Shown: piece after piece, positions 1 to 9,700 of the stretch
How the letters are laid out: each line of letters opens with the position of its first letter
Position numbering within the stretch: position 1 is the stretch's first letter
Origin: a virus
IMG/VR virus record: IMGVR_UViG_3300010371_000086
Coordinates: 1 to 32,263 of that record
Reading direction: 5' to 3' (one strand)
DNA: 32,263 nucleotides
Position numbers and translations under genes: made by a program
Notes under the pieces: generated by a model
Database searches by the model: none
What the model was told of the DNA's origin: nothing
Seen by the model: only the letters and a program-made list of their open reading frames with translations

Positions 1-2270
1 ACCGTGATCGTGACATCGGTGGGCGCAGTGACGACACGGTAGTAGGCGGCGACGAGATAGTTGCCTTCGCGTGGCGTAGCCACGTCGACGAGGTCGATCG
101 CGCTCGTGTCGGCGATAACCAGTTCTTCGACGTTGTACGACGCGACGTCTCCGACGACAGCCTCGAATCCGACCGCGGGCGTGTTCGTAGCGGACGTGGA
201 GTTGAACGGCTGAACACCGGCAACCGTCGCGTTGTCGACAGCCCCTGCGATGATCGTGAACGGCGGTCGGTTGACCGTCGGAGTTCCGGTCAAGTCGAAA
301 TAGGCCGCATTGTTGGACCCGGTCAGGACGAGGGTGACCGCATACTTCTTTCCCTTCACAAGAATGAACGGAGTTCCGAGCGCTACTCGCTGCCACCCTG
401 ATGCCGTCTCGTCGGTGCTCGCTACTTCACAAAGCGGCCCGTCCCCGATGTTGTTGTCCGCGTCGTAGATGCGCAACGTGTGCGTCGAAAGCGCGTCGCC
501 AGCGACTTTGAAGAAGCGCAGCGCCGACACTTCGACGGGCTCGTCCGCCTGAACGACCGTGCCCCATTCCCATATCGGCGACGCCATGCTCGACGGCACA
601 GAGCTTGGCATCCACACGTGGACTTTGTTGTCGGACGTGGCGACATTCTTCGGCGCGTACTGATACCCGTTATGAACGAGCGCCGTACCGAACCCAGAGC
701 CGTTGCAGCGCACGGCCACGCCGTCTGCTAGCTCGACGTCCCACGTCGTCGAGTTGTCGTGGTTCGCGTTGTTCGCCTTGATATTTCCCTTGGAGCGGGA
801 GTGCGCACCCACAACGGTCACGACGGGGTTGAACGTGCCCGTCCCGTCGCCAAACGTTAGTTTGTTATCCCAGAAATTATTATAGTCGGAGCCTCCGGTT
901 TCGGCGATCCCGGGGCTGTTCGACGCGTACGTTCCCGGCGTCCAAATCAGCCTATTGCCGTAGACGTCGGTGTGCGTCGTGTTGGCGAGCCAAATACCAG
1001 GATTGCCGCCCCCGCCAGAGGCTTGAACGCGATTGCCAGACACGTCACAACGGGTGCACGTGTCGAGCAGGATCGTATTCGACTCGCGGACGTAGTTGGC
1101 GATGACGGAGACGTCTCGGCAGTGATTGACCTCGATGGCCGTCGCGAGACTGACGCCGCCTGAGTCTCCCATGATCGTGTTGCCGATGATCAGTCCCGGT
1201 CCGCACTGCCCTTCAAGCGGATCGTCGGTTCCTTGCTGGACGAAGATTCCCCACGTGTTGCCCGCCGTGCCATCACCGACGCTGTCGCGCCCGACGTCGA
1301 TCGTGTTGTTGGCGATGATGAAGTTTTCGCAATGCCCGTCGCCGTCGTTCGTCTCGATGTCGATATACGTGCCCTGCGACAGCGGGCCGCCGCGGAATTC
1401 GTTGCCTATGATCCGCAACCCCCGGAAATTTACCGCTCCTATATTCTGCGTCGAGACGTTGATGAACCTGCAACCAATGATGGAAACGTCCTCGGCGAAG
1501 TCTCCGGGCGGCCCGCTGATTGTAAGCTGGATGGAGCCGCCGATTCCGATGCCGATCGCGTGCGTGCTATCGAGGCGAACGCCGCGGAAGTCGATCCTCT
1601 TCGCATTCGCGAGCGCAAACGTTTGTGACGTGCCGTTGCCGGCATAATTCAGGCCGGTTCCGCTGATCGTGAAGTCGGCGAAAAGAGCGTCGCCGTACGC
1701 GATGTTGGTCGCGTCGTATTGGTCCGTGTAGCGAGCGAACATATAGTTGTAAAGGGAACCGTCCCCGGTGGGATCCGTGTGCTCCTTGATCACCGTCGAC
1801 GGACCTTGACCAATGATCGAAACGAACTGCCCGCGGTTCATTTCAAAAAGCGCCGATCCCGCGGGGATGTTATTGGCGTACGTCGCCGAACCGAGACGGA
1901 GGACGCGGTGGTTCGATAACGCGACGTGCGTAGCGAAATTGTATTCGCCAGTCGGAGAATCGGGAACGACGATCGTTGCCGGCCATGCACCGGCGGCGGC
2001 GTCGAGCGCGTTGATCGCAGCGCCGAGATCCTCCGCGGCGGTGTCGACGTAGAACGTGCGCGCAGCGGCAGCTACGGCCCAAACCGGAGGAGCTGATTCA
2101 CCTTGCGACATAAGGAATTTGCCGCTCGTGCCCGTTTTATCGGGGAGCTGCTCGCCTGATGCTCCTGGATCTCCCTTCGGACCCTGTGGGCCACGAGTGC
2201 GGAAATCATTACTATCGGGAATCGGTACAAGCTTGCCCGACTCGACATCATCAATCCATTGACGACCCAT
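1..2270 (-). CDS. Tail fibre/tailspike with collagen-like stretch and right-handed beta-helix (C-terminus cut by window edge)
   Basis: The reading frame is open from an ATG at 2270 to the window edge, so 756 residues are visible and the end is missing. The start has a GAGGT Shine-Dalgarno 7 nt upstream. Residues 27-41 are five Gly-X-Y triplets (GPQGPKGDPGASGEQ), a short collagen-like trimerising segment common in phage fibres. Residues about 90-480 carry the short repeating pattern of a pectate-lyase-like parallel beta-helix (many 'I.GN.I', 'ISGN' and 'VYGNR' turns), as in tailspikes that bind or cut surface polysaccharide. Residues about 565-670 resemble DUF4082, a beta-sandwich often found in extracellular and carbohydrate-active proteins. 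The role in host-surface recognition is inferred; no catalytic residues can be assigned by eye. Codon use is visibly richer in ACG, GCG, GTC and GAC than in the adjacent tail genes, which suggests horizontal replacement of the receptor-binding gene. Confidence 0.85.
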   Translation of the reverse strand, partial: MGRQWIDDVESGKLVPIPDSNDFRTRGPQGPKGDPGASGEQLPDKTGTSGKFLMSQGESAPPVWAVAAAARTFYVDTAAEDLGAAINALDAAAGAWPATIVVPDSPTGEYNFATHVALSNHRVLRLGSATYANNIPAGSALFEMNRGQFVSIIGQGPSTVIKEHTDPTGDGSLYNYMFARYTDQYDATNIAYGDALFADFTISGTGLNYAGNGTSQTFALANAKRIDFRGVRLDSTHAIGIGIGGSIQLTISGPPGDFAEDVSIIGCRFINVSTQNIGAVNFRGLRIIGNEFRGGPLSQGTYIDIETNDGDGHCENFIIANNTIDVGRDSVGDGTAGNTWGIFVQQGTDDPLEGQCGPGLIIGNTIMGDSGGVSLATAIEVNHCRDVSVIANYVRESNTILLDTCTRCDVSGNRVQASGGGGNPGIWLANTTHTDVYGNRLIWTPGTYASNSPGIAETGGSDYNNFWDNKLTFGDGTGTFNPVVTVVGAHSRSKGNIKANNANHDNSTTWDVELADGVAVRCNGSGFGTALVHNGYQYAPKNVATSDNKVHVWMPSSVPSSMASPIWEWGTVVQADEPVEVSALRFFKVAGDALSTHTLRIYDADNNIGDGPLCEVASTDETASGWQRVALGTPFILVKGKKYAVTLVLTGSNNAAYFDLTGTPTVNRPPFTIIAGAVDNATVAGVQPFNSTSATNTPAVGFEAVVGDVASYNVEELVIADTSAIDLVDVATPREGNYLVAAYYRVVTAPTDVTIT

Positions 2271-2288
2271 TTACCGACCTCGAAAGGG

Positions 2289-2636
2289 TTAGATTGACGA
2301 AGGCTTCGAGAATGTCGGCTGATCGACGCGCGCTACTTGAGCCGGCATATCGATACGAGCGGTGTTGGCCGTTGTGAATGCCGAAAGATCAGAACCAACC
2401 GCATACGACAGAGTCTTCACATTCGACGAACCGTCGTTTGCGATCTTGCGAGCACGAATGTGCGTCGTGTCGACAATCTGCGTGATGAGGACTGCTTGAT
2501 TTTTCCCAGTTGTGTCGCTTAGATAAGCGACACAGCCAACGTAATACGGGTCTGACTTGGCAACTTGAAGCTTGCCGTCTGCGCCACCGTTTCCGGCGAG
2601 CGCTTCGCCGAACTTCGGAATTTGAATGCTAGGCAT
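2289..2636 (-). CDS. Small probable virion protein, function unknown
   Basis: This gene encodes 115 residues with no family I recognise. The protein is rich in Ala, Thr, Ser, Val and Asp with alternating hydrophobic residues, so a small beta-rich structural protein is likely. It lies 18 nt upstream of the tail fibre on the same strand, in the late gene block, which suggests a fibre-attachment, chaperone or minor virion role (inference). The ATG at 2636 has a GAGGAG Shine-Dalgarno that sits inside a short inverted repeat (2645-2658). The conserved minus-strand sequence CGGCAATCTT lies about 21 nt upstream of the start. Confidence 0.7.
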   Translation of the reverse strand: MPSIQIPKFGEALAGNGGADGKLQVAKSDPYYVGCVAYLSDTTGKNQAVLITQIVDTTHIRARKIANDGSSNVKTLSYAVGSDLSAFTTANTARIDMPAQVARVDQPTFSKPSSI

Positions 2637-2644
2637 TTTGAGAG

Positions 2645-2658
2645 TACTCCTCGGAGTA
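2645..2658 (-). repeat. Short inverted repeat over the ribosome-binding site of the 2636 gene
   Basis: TACTCC and GGAGTA form two 6-base arms around two bases. On the minus-strand transcript this can fold as a 5-bp stem with a four-base loop, and the GGAG of the Shine-Dalgarno lies in the 3' arm. It could modulate translation of the small protein downstream. The stem is short and may be chance. Confidence 0.3.
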
Positions 2659-2667
2659 AGATTGCCG
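2658..2667 (-). promoter_or_regulatory. Conserved minus-strand upstream sequence, copy 1 (CGGCAATCTT)
   Basis: Read on the minus strand, this sequence lies 21 nt upstream of the ATG at 2636. Similar sequences precede the starts at 6251, 10165, 17605 and 29897. It could be part of a late promoter. Function is inferred from recurrence only. Confidence 0.3.
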
Positions 2668-2669
2668 TG

Positions 2670-3182
2670 CTAGTCGTCAAACCACTTGTACTGATCAAGA
2701 AACTTGTAGACGGCTGCATAGCCACCCTTCGAGTATTCGCGACGCAGATCAGAGAGCTTAATACCAAATTTGAGGTTGTATGGGAGTTGGACGTGCGGCG
2801 TGTCCTTGATGCTCTTCCAGCCGCCGCCCCATTCGAGGCCGAGCTTTGCCGCTTCCTCACCAAGTATCGCGTAGTGCGAGTCGGTGTAGTCGGGCTTGAG
2901 ACCTTCCTTCGACGGGTAATTAGCGTCACGGCAGAAGTCAACAGCTATTCCGAAATTGTGGAGGCTCTGGCCACCCTTCGCATTCGTAACGATGCCGCCA
3001 GGAGCAGTGCGCCCTTTCGCGTAGATCGCGTTCTGTTCGTCGTAGGTGCGTAGACCGCACGTGGCTACGAAGTACACCCCACGCTTCTGGCACGCGCCTA
3101 TAACCATGCTGACGCGCTCCAGGAACGGCTGGTAGAGGCCCAGCGTATCGATACGCCCAAAGTTGTCGTCGTTGTCGGTCAT
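2670..3182 (-). CDS. Endolysin, M15-family L-alanyl-D-glutamate-type zinc peptidase
   Basis: This 170-residue, single-domain enzyme should cut the peptide stem of peptidoglycan at the end of infection. The M15/VanY signature is complete: H75 and D82 in SLHNFGIAVDF, and D127 with H130 in KDTPHVQL. The seven-residue His-Asp spacing and the Asp-x-x-His pair match the T5-type endolysin layout (zinc ligands His, Asp, His, plus a catalytic Asp). There is no signal peptide and no separate cell-wall-binding domain, so it presumably needs a holin, which I did not identify in the window. Its ATG overlaps the TGA of the upstream HNH gene (ATGA), so the two are translationally coupled. Length is normal for a Gram-negative phage endolysin. 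Confidence 0.9.
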   Translation of the reverse strand: MTDNDDNFGRIDTLGLYQPFLERVSMVIGACQKRGVYFVATCGLRTYDEQNAIYAKGRTAPGGIVTNAKGGQSLHNFGIAVDFCRDANYPSKEGLKPDYTDSHYAILGEEAAKLGLEWGGGWKSIKDTPHVQLPYNLKFGIKLSDLRREYSKGGYAAVYKFLDQYKWFDD

Positions 3183-3574
3183 TGTTCTAGATAGATTGCA
3201 GCCCTGCGTAGAAGCTCGGGCGAGTCTTTAAAGTGGCCGAGGCCATGATTGCAGTTTGCGCAGAGCAATCCTCGGATCCGCTGCGTTTTATGGTCATGAT
3301 CGATTGAGAGACGAGGCTTAGAGCTGCAAGGTTTTTGGCAGATAGCGCAAACGCCGTTCTGATTTGCAACCATTTCCTCGAATTTCTCGACGGTGAGCCC
3401 ATGATACCTCCGACGGAGAGTCTTTGCTTTGATACGATCGGGATGTGCCAGCCTCCACGCATCACTTGCTGCCTTAAAACAGACGATACAAGGTAGACGC
3501 AACTTGCCGTTTCTTTTATAGAAATCCTCGGTACTCCGAAAATTTTGGCACTTAGTGCAAAACTTTTGTTCCAT
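3179..3574 (-). CDS. HNH endonuclease, recombination endonuclease VII family
   Basis: The product is 131 residues from the ATG at 3574; an in-frame TTG at 3613 is less likely. An N-terminal zinc-ribbon-like part (C6/C9 and C29/C32) is followed by the endonuclease VII core: C76/C79, the DHDH active-site motif at 92-95, and C105/C108 in LLCANCN. T4 endonuclease VII resolves branched DNA during packaging, whereas stand-alone relatives scattered in phage genomes are usually mobile homing nucleases. Placement directly in front of the endolysin, overlapping it by four bases, with an unrelated plus-strand gene behind it, favours a mobile element that has settled without breaking the lysis gene. Neither start has a strong Shine-Dalgarno, so expression may be low. 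Confidence 0.85.
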   Translation of the reverse strand: MEQKFCTKCQNFRSTEDFYKRNGKLRLPCIVCFKAASDAWRLAHPDRIKAKTLRRRYHGLTVEKFEEMVANQNGVCAICQKPCSSKPRLSIDHDHKTQRIRGLLCANCNHGLGHFKDSPELLRRAAIYLEQ

Positions 3575-3600
3575 GCAGTCAAGATTGTTACCGAATGTGC

Positions 3601-3629
3601 TTGACTTGCCCAAAAATCGGGATTAGGCT
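3601..3629 (+). promoter_or_regulatory. Probable sigma70 promoter of the lipoprotein gene
   Basis: TTGACT at 3601-3606 and TAGGCT at 3624-3629 are separated by exactly 17 nt, as in host vegetative promoters. The -35 box is a 5/6 match. The -10 box is weak (3/6) but keeps its key A and final T. Transcription would start near 3636, giving a short leader that carries an AGGAGG Shine-Dalgarno at 3638-3643, 5 nt before the ATG. This suggests expression by host RNA polymerase independent of the surrounding late genes. Confidence 0.5.
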
Positions 3630-3648
3630 AGAACCATAGGAGGCTCAC

Positions 3649-4167
3649 ATGCGCAATTTCTTTGGGTTTTTCGTGCTGTTCCTGACGGTGCTCGCTGGCT
3701 GCGGTGCTCAGGATTGTCCGCACAATCCCTACAATCCGCCCTGCTCCGACGGTAGCTGCGTTTCTGATCCTGTCGGCCCCGAGGGCTGGTCGACGATGGC
3801 GCAGGACATTTGGGACTATTACAAGGCGAACACGCCGTTCCACGGTCCCGACGTTGTGCCGAAGGACATCAAGTGGCACTGGTACGTCAAGGGAAACGAC
3901 ACCACGCACAACGATCAGGACTTTTGGGCCGACGGTGATCCCGGCGTCGCAGGCGATACGATCGTGTGGCCCTGCATCTTCGGCAACAGCGTTAGCGACA
4001 TCTACATCATGGATTGGGGCATCGACCATGGAGTGCTGCACCACGAGCTATTGCATGCGTGGCTGGCGTACTCGACGAGCGGGCTCGACGGCGACCAGAG
4101 CCATTCGAGCGTGTGGTGGTCGACGGTCCTCCCGCAAGCGCAGAAGGACATCCCCTACGCCTATTAG
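3649..4167 (+). CDS. Lipoprotein with HExxH zinc-metalloprotease signature (moron)
   Basis: This 172-residue protein has a short N-terminal charge (R2), a hydrophobic stretch and a lipobox LAGC with the lipidated Cys at 18, so it should be exported and membrane-anchored. The mature part has several Cys and carries HHELLHAW at 131-138, giving a HExxH zinc site (H132, E133, H136). H152 in the GDQSH segment could be a third ligand. It is the only plus-strand gene in the left half of the window. It has a canonical AGGAGG Shine-Dalgarno and a likely sigma70 promoter, and its end overlaps the convergent stop of the 695-residue tail protein by 3 nt. Plausible jobs are changing the host surface, superinfection exclusion or helping lysis; none is shown. 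The lipobox and HExxH are clear, but protease activity is inferred. Confidence 0.8.
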   Translation: MRNFFGFFVLFLTVLAGCGAQDCPHNPYNPPCSDGSCVSDPVGPEGWSTMAQDIWDYYKANTPFHGPDVVPKDIKWHWYVKGNDTTHNDQDFWADGDPGVAGDTIVWPCIFGNSVSDIYIMDWGIDHGVLHHELLHAWLAYSTSGLDGDQSHSSVWWSTVLPQAQKDIPYAY

Positions 4168-6251
4168 AGGCCCGGAGGATTGTTCCAGATGTTCCAGGCG
4201 CCTTCGATGGGCCCGAAGCTGCACGACGCGTTGTTGCTATCAACCGAGATAATGAACTTCATGTGGAACGAGAAGTCCGCACCGTTAGGAATGTTCGTGT
4301 TGATGCTTGCGGAGTAAGTCAGATCGTTGATGTAGAACCATACGATCGGGATATTGCCCGCTGCAACGCCCTGAGCTGAAGTCGAACCAAACCACTCGAT
4401 ACGCAGACGATCAGGACGAGAGAATGCGTTGGCAGCGATGCCGGTTGCGACTGACGTCTGAGTGCCGCTGTTGCACGTCTCGATGTGATACTGCGTGCCG
4501 TCGTAGCGGAAGCGAACGTAGTCGTTGTCCGATACAAGATCGCCTGTACCAAAGCCCCACGAAGCGTGACCGGTGTTGAACGACATATCACCTTGGAACG
4601 TCGCCACGAGCGGAGTGAAGCCCGTGCTGGTAACGTTAAACAGATTGCCTGTTTCAAGGTGCGTGACTTGGTTTGCGTTACCGACGCTCAGATTGACTGA
4701 TGCACCGTTGTACTCGCCAGTGTCGCTACGACCAAAGTCGATGATCGACGAAGCGACGGCTGCGGTTTGCGCCTTCCACTGGATGGTGCCGGTCATCGGC
4801 GACTGCGTTATGTTGTTGTTGATGCCGGTGAGGGCGACGCCGGTCCAGTCTTCGTAGAAGCGACCGTTGCGGCCCATCATGTAGCCGTTGCGATCGATCA
4901 AGAAACGGTTCTGGTTGTTGCCGTCTTGTACGAGCATCATGCCGTTGTTCGTAGATAGATCTGTACGAACAGCCTGGATCGCTGTGCTTGTTGCCTGAAC
5001 AAGCAGCTTACCGCTTGAGTCAGGATTGAACACAACCGGCGCAGCAGGATTGCCAGGAGTGCGCTGGAGCTGCACGAGACCAACAGACGTCGTCGTAGCG
5101 ACGGCGAACGTCGTACCTACGGCGTAATCGCTACCACGCGTAAAGATGCTTGCGCCGAATCTCCACGCGATGACGATACGCGAGCCAGGGATCAGCGGTG
5201 AGCCGAGCGTAGCAAGAGGGGCCTTCGCAGCGTTCAGGTTTGCATTCATCGTGCGATCGAGATCGACGTAGATGCAATCGCCTGCTGCAAGGTCAGTCAA
5301 GCCTGGAGTGTCGACAGTGACGTCGATGACAGTGTTCTGCCATCCCGGCGTGTTGTCGAACAGAATATTGAGGCCCTTCCAATGGAGGTTGGTGCCGTCC
5401 CATTCGAAGTTCTGTCCGTTGGTGAACGTCGACCCCGAACGAGTCATCGTGATGTTGATGATGTTCGTCGGCGTGTACCAATGGAGACCGCCACCGATCT
5501 CCCACAGACGCGTCATGACTGCGTCTGCCCAATCCTTCATATTGGTAATCGCCTTGTCGGCTACACCATAGTCGGTGCCGTTGTCGTTTTCAGTGCGACC
5601 AGCCGGCCACGGATAAGTATAGTTGACGTTCGGAACAGAGCCGCCCGAGCCGAGGCGATAGAACAGCTCGCGTGCGTCAACGATACCATTCGAAACGACG
5701 TTATTCGACGAGTCGGTCGTGACGATCGCAATTGGACAAATGCCCGGCGTCGTCGAGAAGTCTTGCGTCGTGACAGTGATGACGTAATCGAGTGTGCGGC
5801 CGAGAGGAACGTCCTTCGGTGTTTCCGCATTCGTACGAGGATTGAGGAATTGCACCAAGTCAGATGTCGTCGCATCCGCGCTGCGGACGAGATCGATACC
5901 AACGTAGTTCACTGTGTTCGCAGTGAAGCCGCCTTCCACACGAGGATTCGTGACGGAGTTGAGCACTTCCACCGGACGATCGGCAGGAACGAAGAAGATG
6001 GTACCTGCCTCCGTTGCACGCGGATGCATGACGACAGCATTTGCGACAACGAGCTGCATCGTCGACGCAGGTTGACCCGTCATACCAACGGTGACTGCAT
6101 CGAAGCCCGTGACAACCATCGGCGTATCGCCAGCCATGATACGACCAGCGAGCACATCGAAGTCTGCGCAGATCGACGACTCGATTGCACGGATGTGCGG
6201 AATATCGACACGCTGCTGACCGAGCCAGTTTTGCTGACGAAGAACGCTCAT
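4164..6251 (-). CDS. Large virion protein, probable tail fibre or baseplate-attached protein
   Basis: The 695-residue product has the low-complexity, Thr/Asn/Gly-rich, beta-strand-dense composition of phage fibre proteins. The first 60 residues (MSVLRQQNWLGQQRVDIPHI onward) are the likely attachment end. A shaft-like middle follows, and the last about 200 residues, with segments such as RFRYDGTQYHIETC and a WFYIND strand, look like a lectin-type beta-sandwich tip. I do not recognise a named family. It lies in the minus-strand tail block just after the tube-like 140-residue gene and is preceded by CGGCAATCTT about 20 nt upstream of its ATG. A receptor-binding or fibre role is inferred from composition and position. 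Confidence 0.75.
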   Translation of the reverse strand: MSVLRQQNWLGQQRVDIPHIRAIESSICADFDVLAGRIMAGDTPMVVTGFDAVTVGMTGQPASTMQLVVANAVVMHPRATEAGTIFFVPADRPVEVLNSVTNPRVEGGFTANTVNYVGIDLVRSADATTSDLVQFLNPRTNAETPKDVPLGRTLDYVITVTTQDFSTTPGICPIAIVTTDSSNNVVSNGIVDARELFYRLGSGGSVPNVNYTYPWPAGRTENDNGTDYGVADKAITNMKDWADAVMTRLWEIGGGLHWYTPTNIINITMTRSGSTFTNGQNFEWDGTNLHWKGLNILFDNTPGWQNTVIDVTVDTPGLTDLAAGDCIYVDLDRTMNANLNAAKAPLATLGSPLIPGSRIVIAWRFGASIFTRGSDYAVGTTFAVATTTSVGLVQLQRTPGNPAAPVVFNPDSSGKLLVQATSTAIQAVRTDLSTNNGMMLVQDGNNQNRFLIDRNGYMMGRNGRFYEDWTGVALTGINNNITQSPMTGTIQWKAQTAAVASSIIDFGRSDTGEYNGASVNLSVGNANQVTHLETGNLFNVTSTGFTPLVATFQGDMSFNTGHASWGFGTGDLVSDNDYVRFRYDGTQYHIETCNSGTQTSVATGIAANAFSRPDRLRIEWFGSTSAQGVAAGNIPIVWFYINDLTYSASINTNIPNGADFSFHMKFIISVDSNNASCSFGPIEGAWNIWNNPPGL

Positions 6252-6271
6252 TGTGGGATTACCTGTTTGAG

Positions 6272-6281
6272 AAGATTGCCG
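6272..6281 (-). promoter_or_regulatory. Conserved minus-strand upstream sequence, copy 2 (CGGCAATCTT)
   Basis: This is identical over 10 bases to the copy before the 2636 gene and has almost the same distance (20 versus 21 nt) to the start codon at 6251. It is a candidate late-gene signal. Confidence 0.35.
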
Positions 6282-6704
6282 TTATACGTCGGCTTCGTTT
6301 GTGAAAATGACTCCGCTGAAACTGAACGAGCCCATTAGGAGGCCCTTCGCTACAGCGTTCCACGATTGCCCTTCAATCGTGGCTTGGTTGATCTGAAGAA
6401 TGGTTGTATCGGTCTCGCGCTCCACGAGCTGAATCGTGATGTACTTTTCGCGTGACTGTTGGATTTGAGGAGCCTGGATGCCAGCACCTTCGAGACCGCC
6501 ATCAGCGATCATACGATATACCGTCATCGTGCCTGTGACTTCGAGAGTCGTGGGCATGTACTCCTGCACAAGAGGCGAATCGACTGAGCGTGCCTTCTTC
6601 TTCGGTGTCGAGCTGGTCCATTGGATGCCAGCGCAACGACCGTATTGCTGGCCATTGATAATGACCAAAATTCGAGCTGCAACAAGTAGACGTGGACGTG
6701 CCAT
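6282..6704 (-). CDS. Virion protein with possible tail-tube-like fold
   Basis: This 140-residue protein has a regular beta-strand pattern, including TTLEVTGTMTVYRM and a C-terminal MGSFSFSGVIFTNEAD strand pair, reminiscent of the beta-barrel of tail-tube or baseplate tube-like proteins. I cannot assign it to a specific family by eye. It may be a tube terminator, a baseplate tube segment or a minor decoration protein. Its ATG at 6704 shares one base with the TAA of the Kelch protein gene (TAATG), so the two are coupled and probably made together. Confidence 0.65.
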   Translation of the reverse strand: MARPRLLVAARILVIINGQQYGRCAGIQWTSSTPKKKARSVDSPLVQEYMPTTLEVTGTMTVYRMIADGGLEGAGIQAPQIQQSREKYITIQLVERETDTTILQINQATIEGQSWNAVAKGLLMGSFSFSGVIFTNEADV

Positions 6705-9700
6705 TACTGATCTCCACCGAAGATCCAGACCACGTCTGATGTCTTGCCCGTGCCTGTGTCAGGCGAGCCTTCATTGCCGAGGCCACGATCACCTGGATAC
6801 GTGACAGTGATATCCACTTCCACGCCGGCTGCCGCTGCATCATTGATAGCTTGCTCTGCACCGATGCGGCCCGAAGGCGAATCGGTCAAGTAGAACGATC
6901 CTACGAGTTGAGGCTGAGTGGGTACCCATGGAGACTTCTGTTGAAGCAAGCAAACCTTTGCACCGCTCAACACGGTCTTCGGAAATACGAACGAGAAATC
7001 CAAGGCAAGCTCAGTCGTAGACAAACGACCGAAGTACTTCACCGGATACACCATGTTCTGGTAACCGAAATCGAACACGAGCCAGCCTTCCTCATCCGGG
7101 AATTGCGTCGCGTCAGTGACGGTAATGAATTCGTATTGCAGACCAGCGTCGAGATCCATCGTCAGATCTGACTCAATGTCAGTGACAGGAATGCCACCAT
7201 CGATGTCGAACGAGAACGGACCAGGGAATTCTCCAGGAGCCGCAGCTTCATTTTGAGCTGTGCACGCGCCTGTCTTGACGTAGTCCTGCTCGACGGTTTC
7301 GTACTGGAATGTGTTGCCGTCGATGACCGCAGTGATCTTGTGCGTGCCGTTCAAGCCACCGCTGATCGATGACTCAGAAGAGAGTGAGATGACACGATAG
7401 TGAGAATCCTCAGTAGCAGCTTGCGAAGCATAGCCGCACGCCACAACGAACAGATTGTCAGTGAGGGCTGCGCCCGCTGTTTGCTCCATAGCGACGTCGA
7501 GCTTCGCAATAGAGATTGACCACGTGAACGTATCGAGATCGAAGATCTCAATGTCCGTCGTATCAGGATTGCCACCAGCGACGTAGATCTTGCGGCCGAA
7601 TTGAACGGCAGCGAAGAACGCACGACCGTGCTTCATTGACGGCAACTGAATGACGCCATTCAGAGTGACCATTTCACATGTGTTGAGCAGCTCGGGTGTG
7701 ATGCTGGTCTGGAGTGTGTCGTAGCCCCAACCGCCCATAACGATGACATTGAAACCATCACCAACGTAGAACGATTGATGACCGAAACGAGCGTACTGCA
7801 TTTCGATGTTCGAACGTGCCCAAGCAGGAGTGCCCGGCAAATAGAATTCGACATCGTTGAGGATCGGGCCCATGTCGGTGTTGTCGGTGAAGTCAAGATC
7901 ACCTGTTGCGAGCGTGCGCCCACCGGTGACCATAAAGATCTCACCAATCAATCCAGTGTCGGGAATATGTACGGTGCTTGCCTGCAAACGACCGGTAACC
8001 ATATTTGCATCCGCGGTCCATGTATTTGCGAGAGGATCGTAGATTTGCGACGTAGCAACGGCAGGCCCAGCGGGAACAGCTTGGCCACCGAATGCAAGAA
8101 TCTTCCCGTTGTTCAATTCGCCGATGCCAGGAGCCGCTACAGCGAATGCGAGGTTGCTGCCTGAATCGACAGAGCCACCAGGAAGAATGAAACGAGTTGA
8201 GTCGCTATTGCCCGGTGACGTGAAATCCGTGCCGCCGATCTGGATGGCTTGCCCATTGCGGATCGCTCCGGTCATTTGCATGAAGCCCATGAACGCGAAG
8301 GTCGCTCCAGTGTCACCACCAATAGCCGGTTTCACCAGCGTGTATTGAACACCGCCAGCGAGAGTCGCGGCCGAGCCATACTGCAAAACTTCGTGGTGTT
8401 GGTTCGGCGTAGCGGCAGCCTGAATACCACCAGCTACAGCGATCGAACCATCGCCGAGGTTGCAGACGTGAGGCATGCGACGAACCTGATTGCCGTTCGT
8501 TGCAGAGATCAGCGAAGAAACTGAAACGTGCGAATAGTCGGTCGTGAGGTTGCCATCTCCAGCCACCTTCGTAGGCAAGCCCAATACAGGACGTGCGCCT
8601 TCGATATAGACGGTGTCGCCAACCAAGAAGTCATGTGACGGAGCTATAGCGGTAACAACACCATCTACACGTTCTAGCGATGTGACATCGACAAGAGATT
8701 GGCCTTGTGCATATGCACCGCTCAGCTCTGAGCGTGACACAGCCTGCGAGGTCGCAGGCAACACAACGTCAACACGATCGCCAGGAACCGAAACGATGAC
8801 TGCACGCGACGATGTTGTGTGAATCGTATTCTTCGTAGGACGGAAATACAGCAGATCGCCTTGGAGCGTTTGCACGAGAGCGAGCTGTTGGACCGCTGAG
8901 CGATTCTCAACTTCGAAGTACTGTGTGAGCGTGCCCGAAGGATACGTTACCGACACAGCGGTGACGGTAAATGATCCGCGGTTTGCAACGTTGAATTCAG
9001 ATCCAAAGATGTTGACATAGTCGCCTTCTTGGAGCTGCGAGAGATCGACCGCGTTCGATGTCGTAGTAAAACGCATCGTACCTGCGGCCACATCGGCAGT
9101 GATGTTCCACGTCGGTGTTGCGCTCGGACCAGTGTAGATCGGCAATAGCGTAGAGAACTGCAAGACGTTCTGCGCCTTGCCTCCCTGCACACGCACTGAC
9201 GAGCTTAGACCAAGTGCTCCCGAAAAAATTTGAACAGTCGTTTCGCCAGTAGTCGGATCTACAACCGGCGCAGCATAAGCCAACGAACCGGCCAGACGGC
9301 AATAGCGAGTGATTGCGGCAGCGATCTCGACAGCCTTAGCTTGGCTGATGATTGCGAAGTCCTTCGTGCTGAACACGACGGGCACTTCGACTTCCTCGTC
9401 AATCAAGATCGAGAGATCGTCACCATCATTCAGGAAGTACGGCTCTGACTGAGCTGAGCTGTCCGACGCACGCAGCGACGAGTCGCCATAGAACACTTCG
9501 AGGATTTCGAGGAATGATTCTTCAGTGAGCTTGTTGTTGGTGAGACGAATCGTGTACAGACGGAATGTGTCGTCTGACATACCCATATTGATGGGACGCT
9601 CAATGCCTGCGTCTGATGCTTCGCGGTCGAGGTACAAGCCGCTAGCGGTCGAGATGAATAGCTGATCAAATGCTAGCTGAGCATTCTCGCGATTTGTCTT

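Noticed and set aside
1126-1647. Plus-strand open frame of 173 residues
   Set aside because: It is antisense to the open-ended fibre gene, whose translation shows clear beta-helix repeats.
3575-3613. TTG at 3613 as the start of the endonuclease VII gene
   Set aside because: It has no Shine-Dalgarno, adds 13 residues unlike the family, and would run into the divergent promoter region. The ATG at 3574 is preferred.
5382-6338. Plus-strand open frame of 318 residues
   Set aside because: It is antisense to the 695-residue virion gene, Arg/His/Asp-rich like a shadow frame, and has no domain or Shine-Dalgarno.
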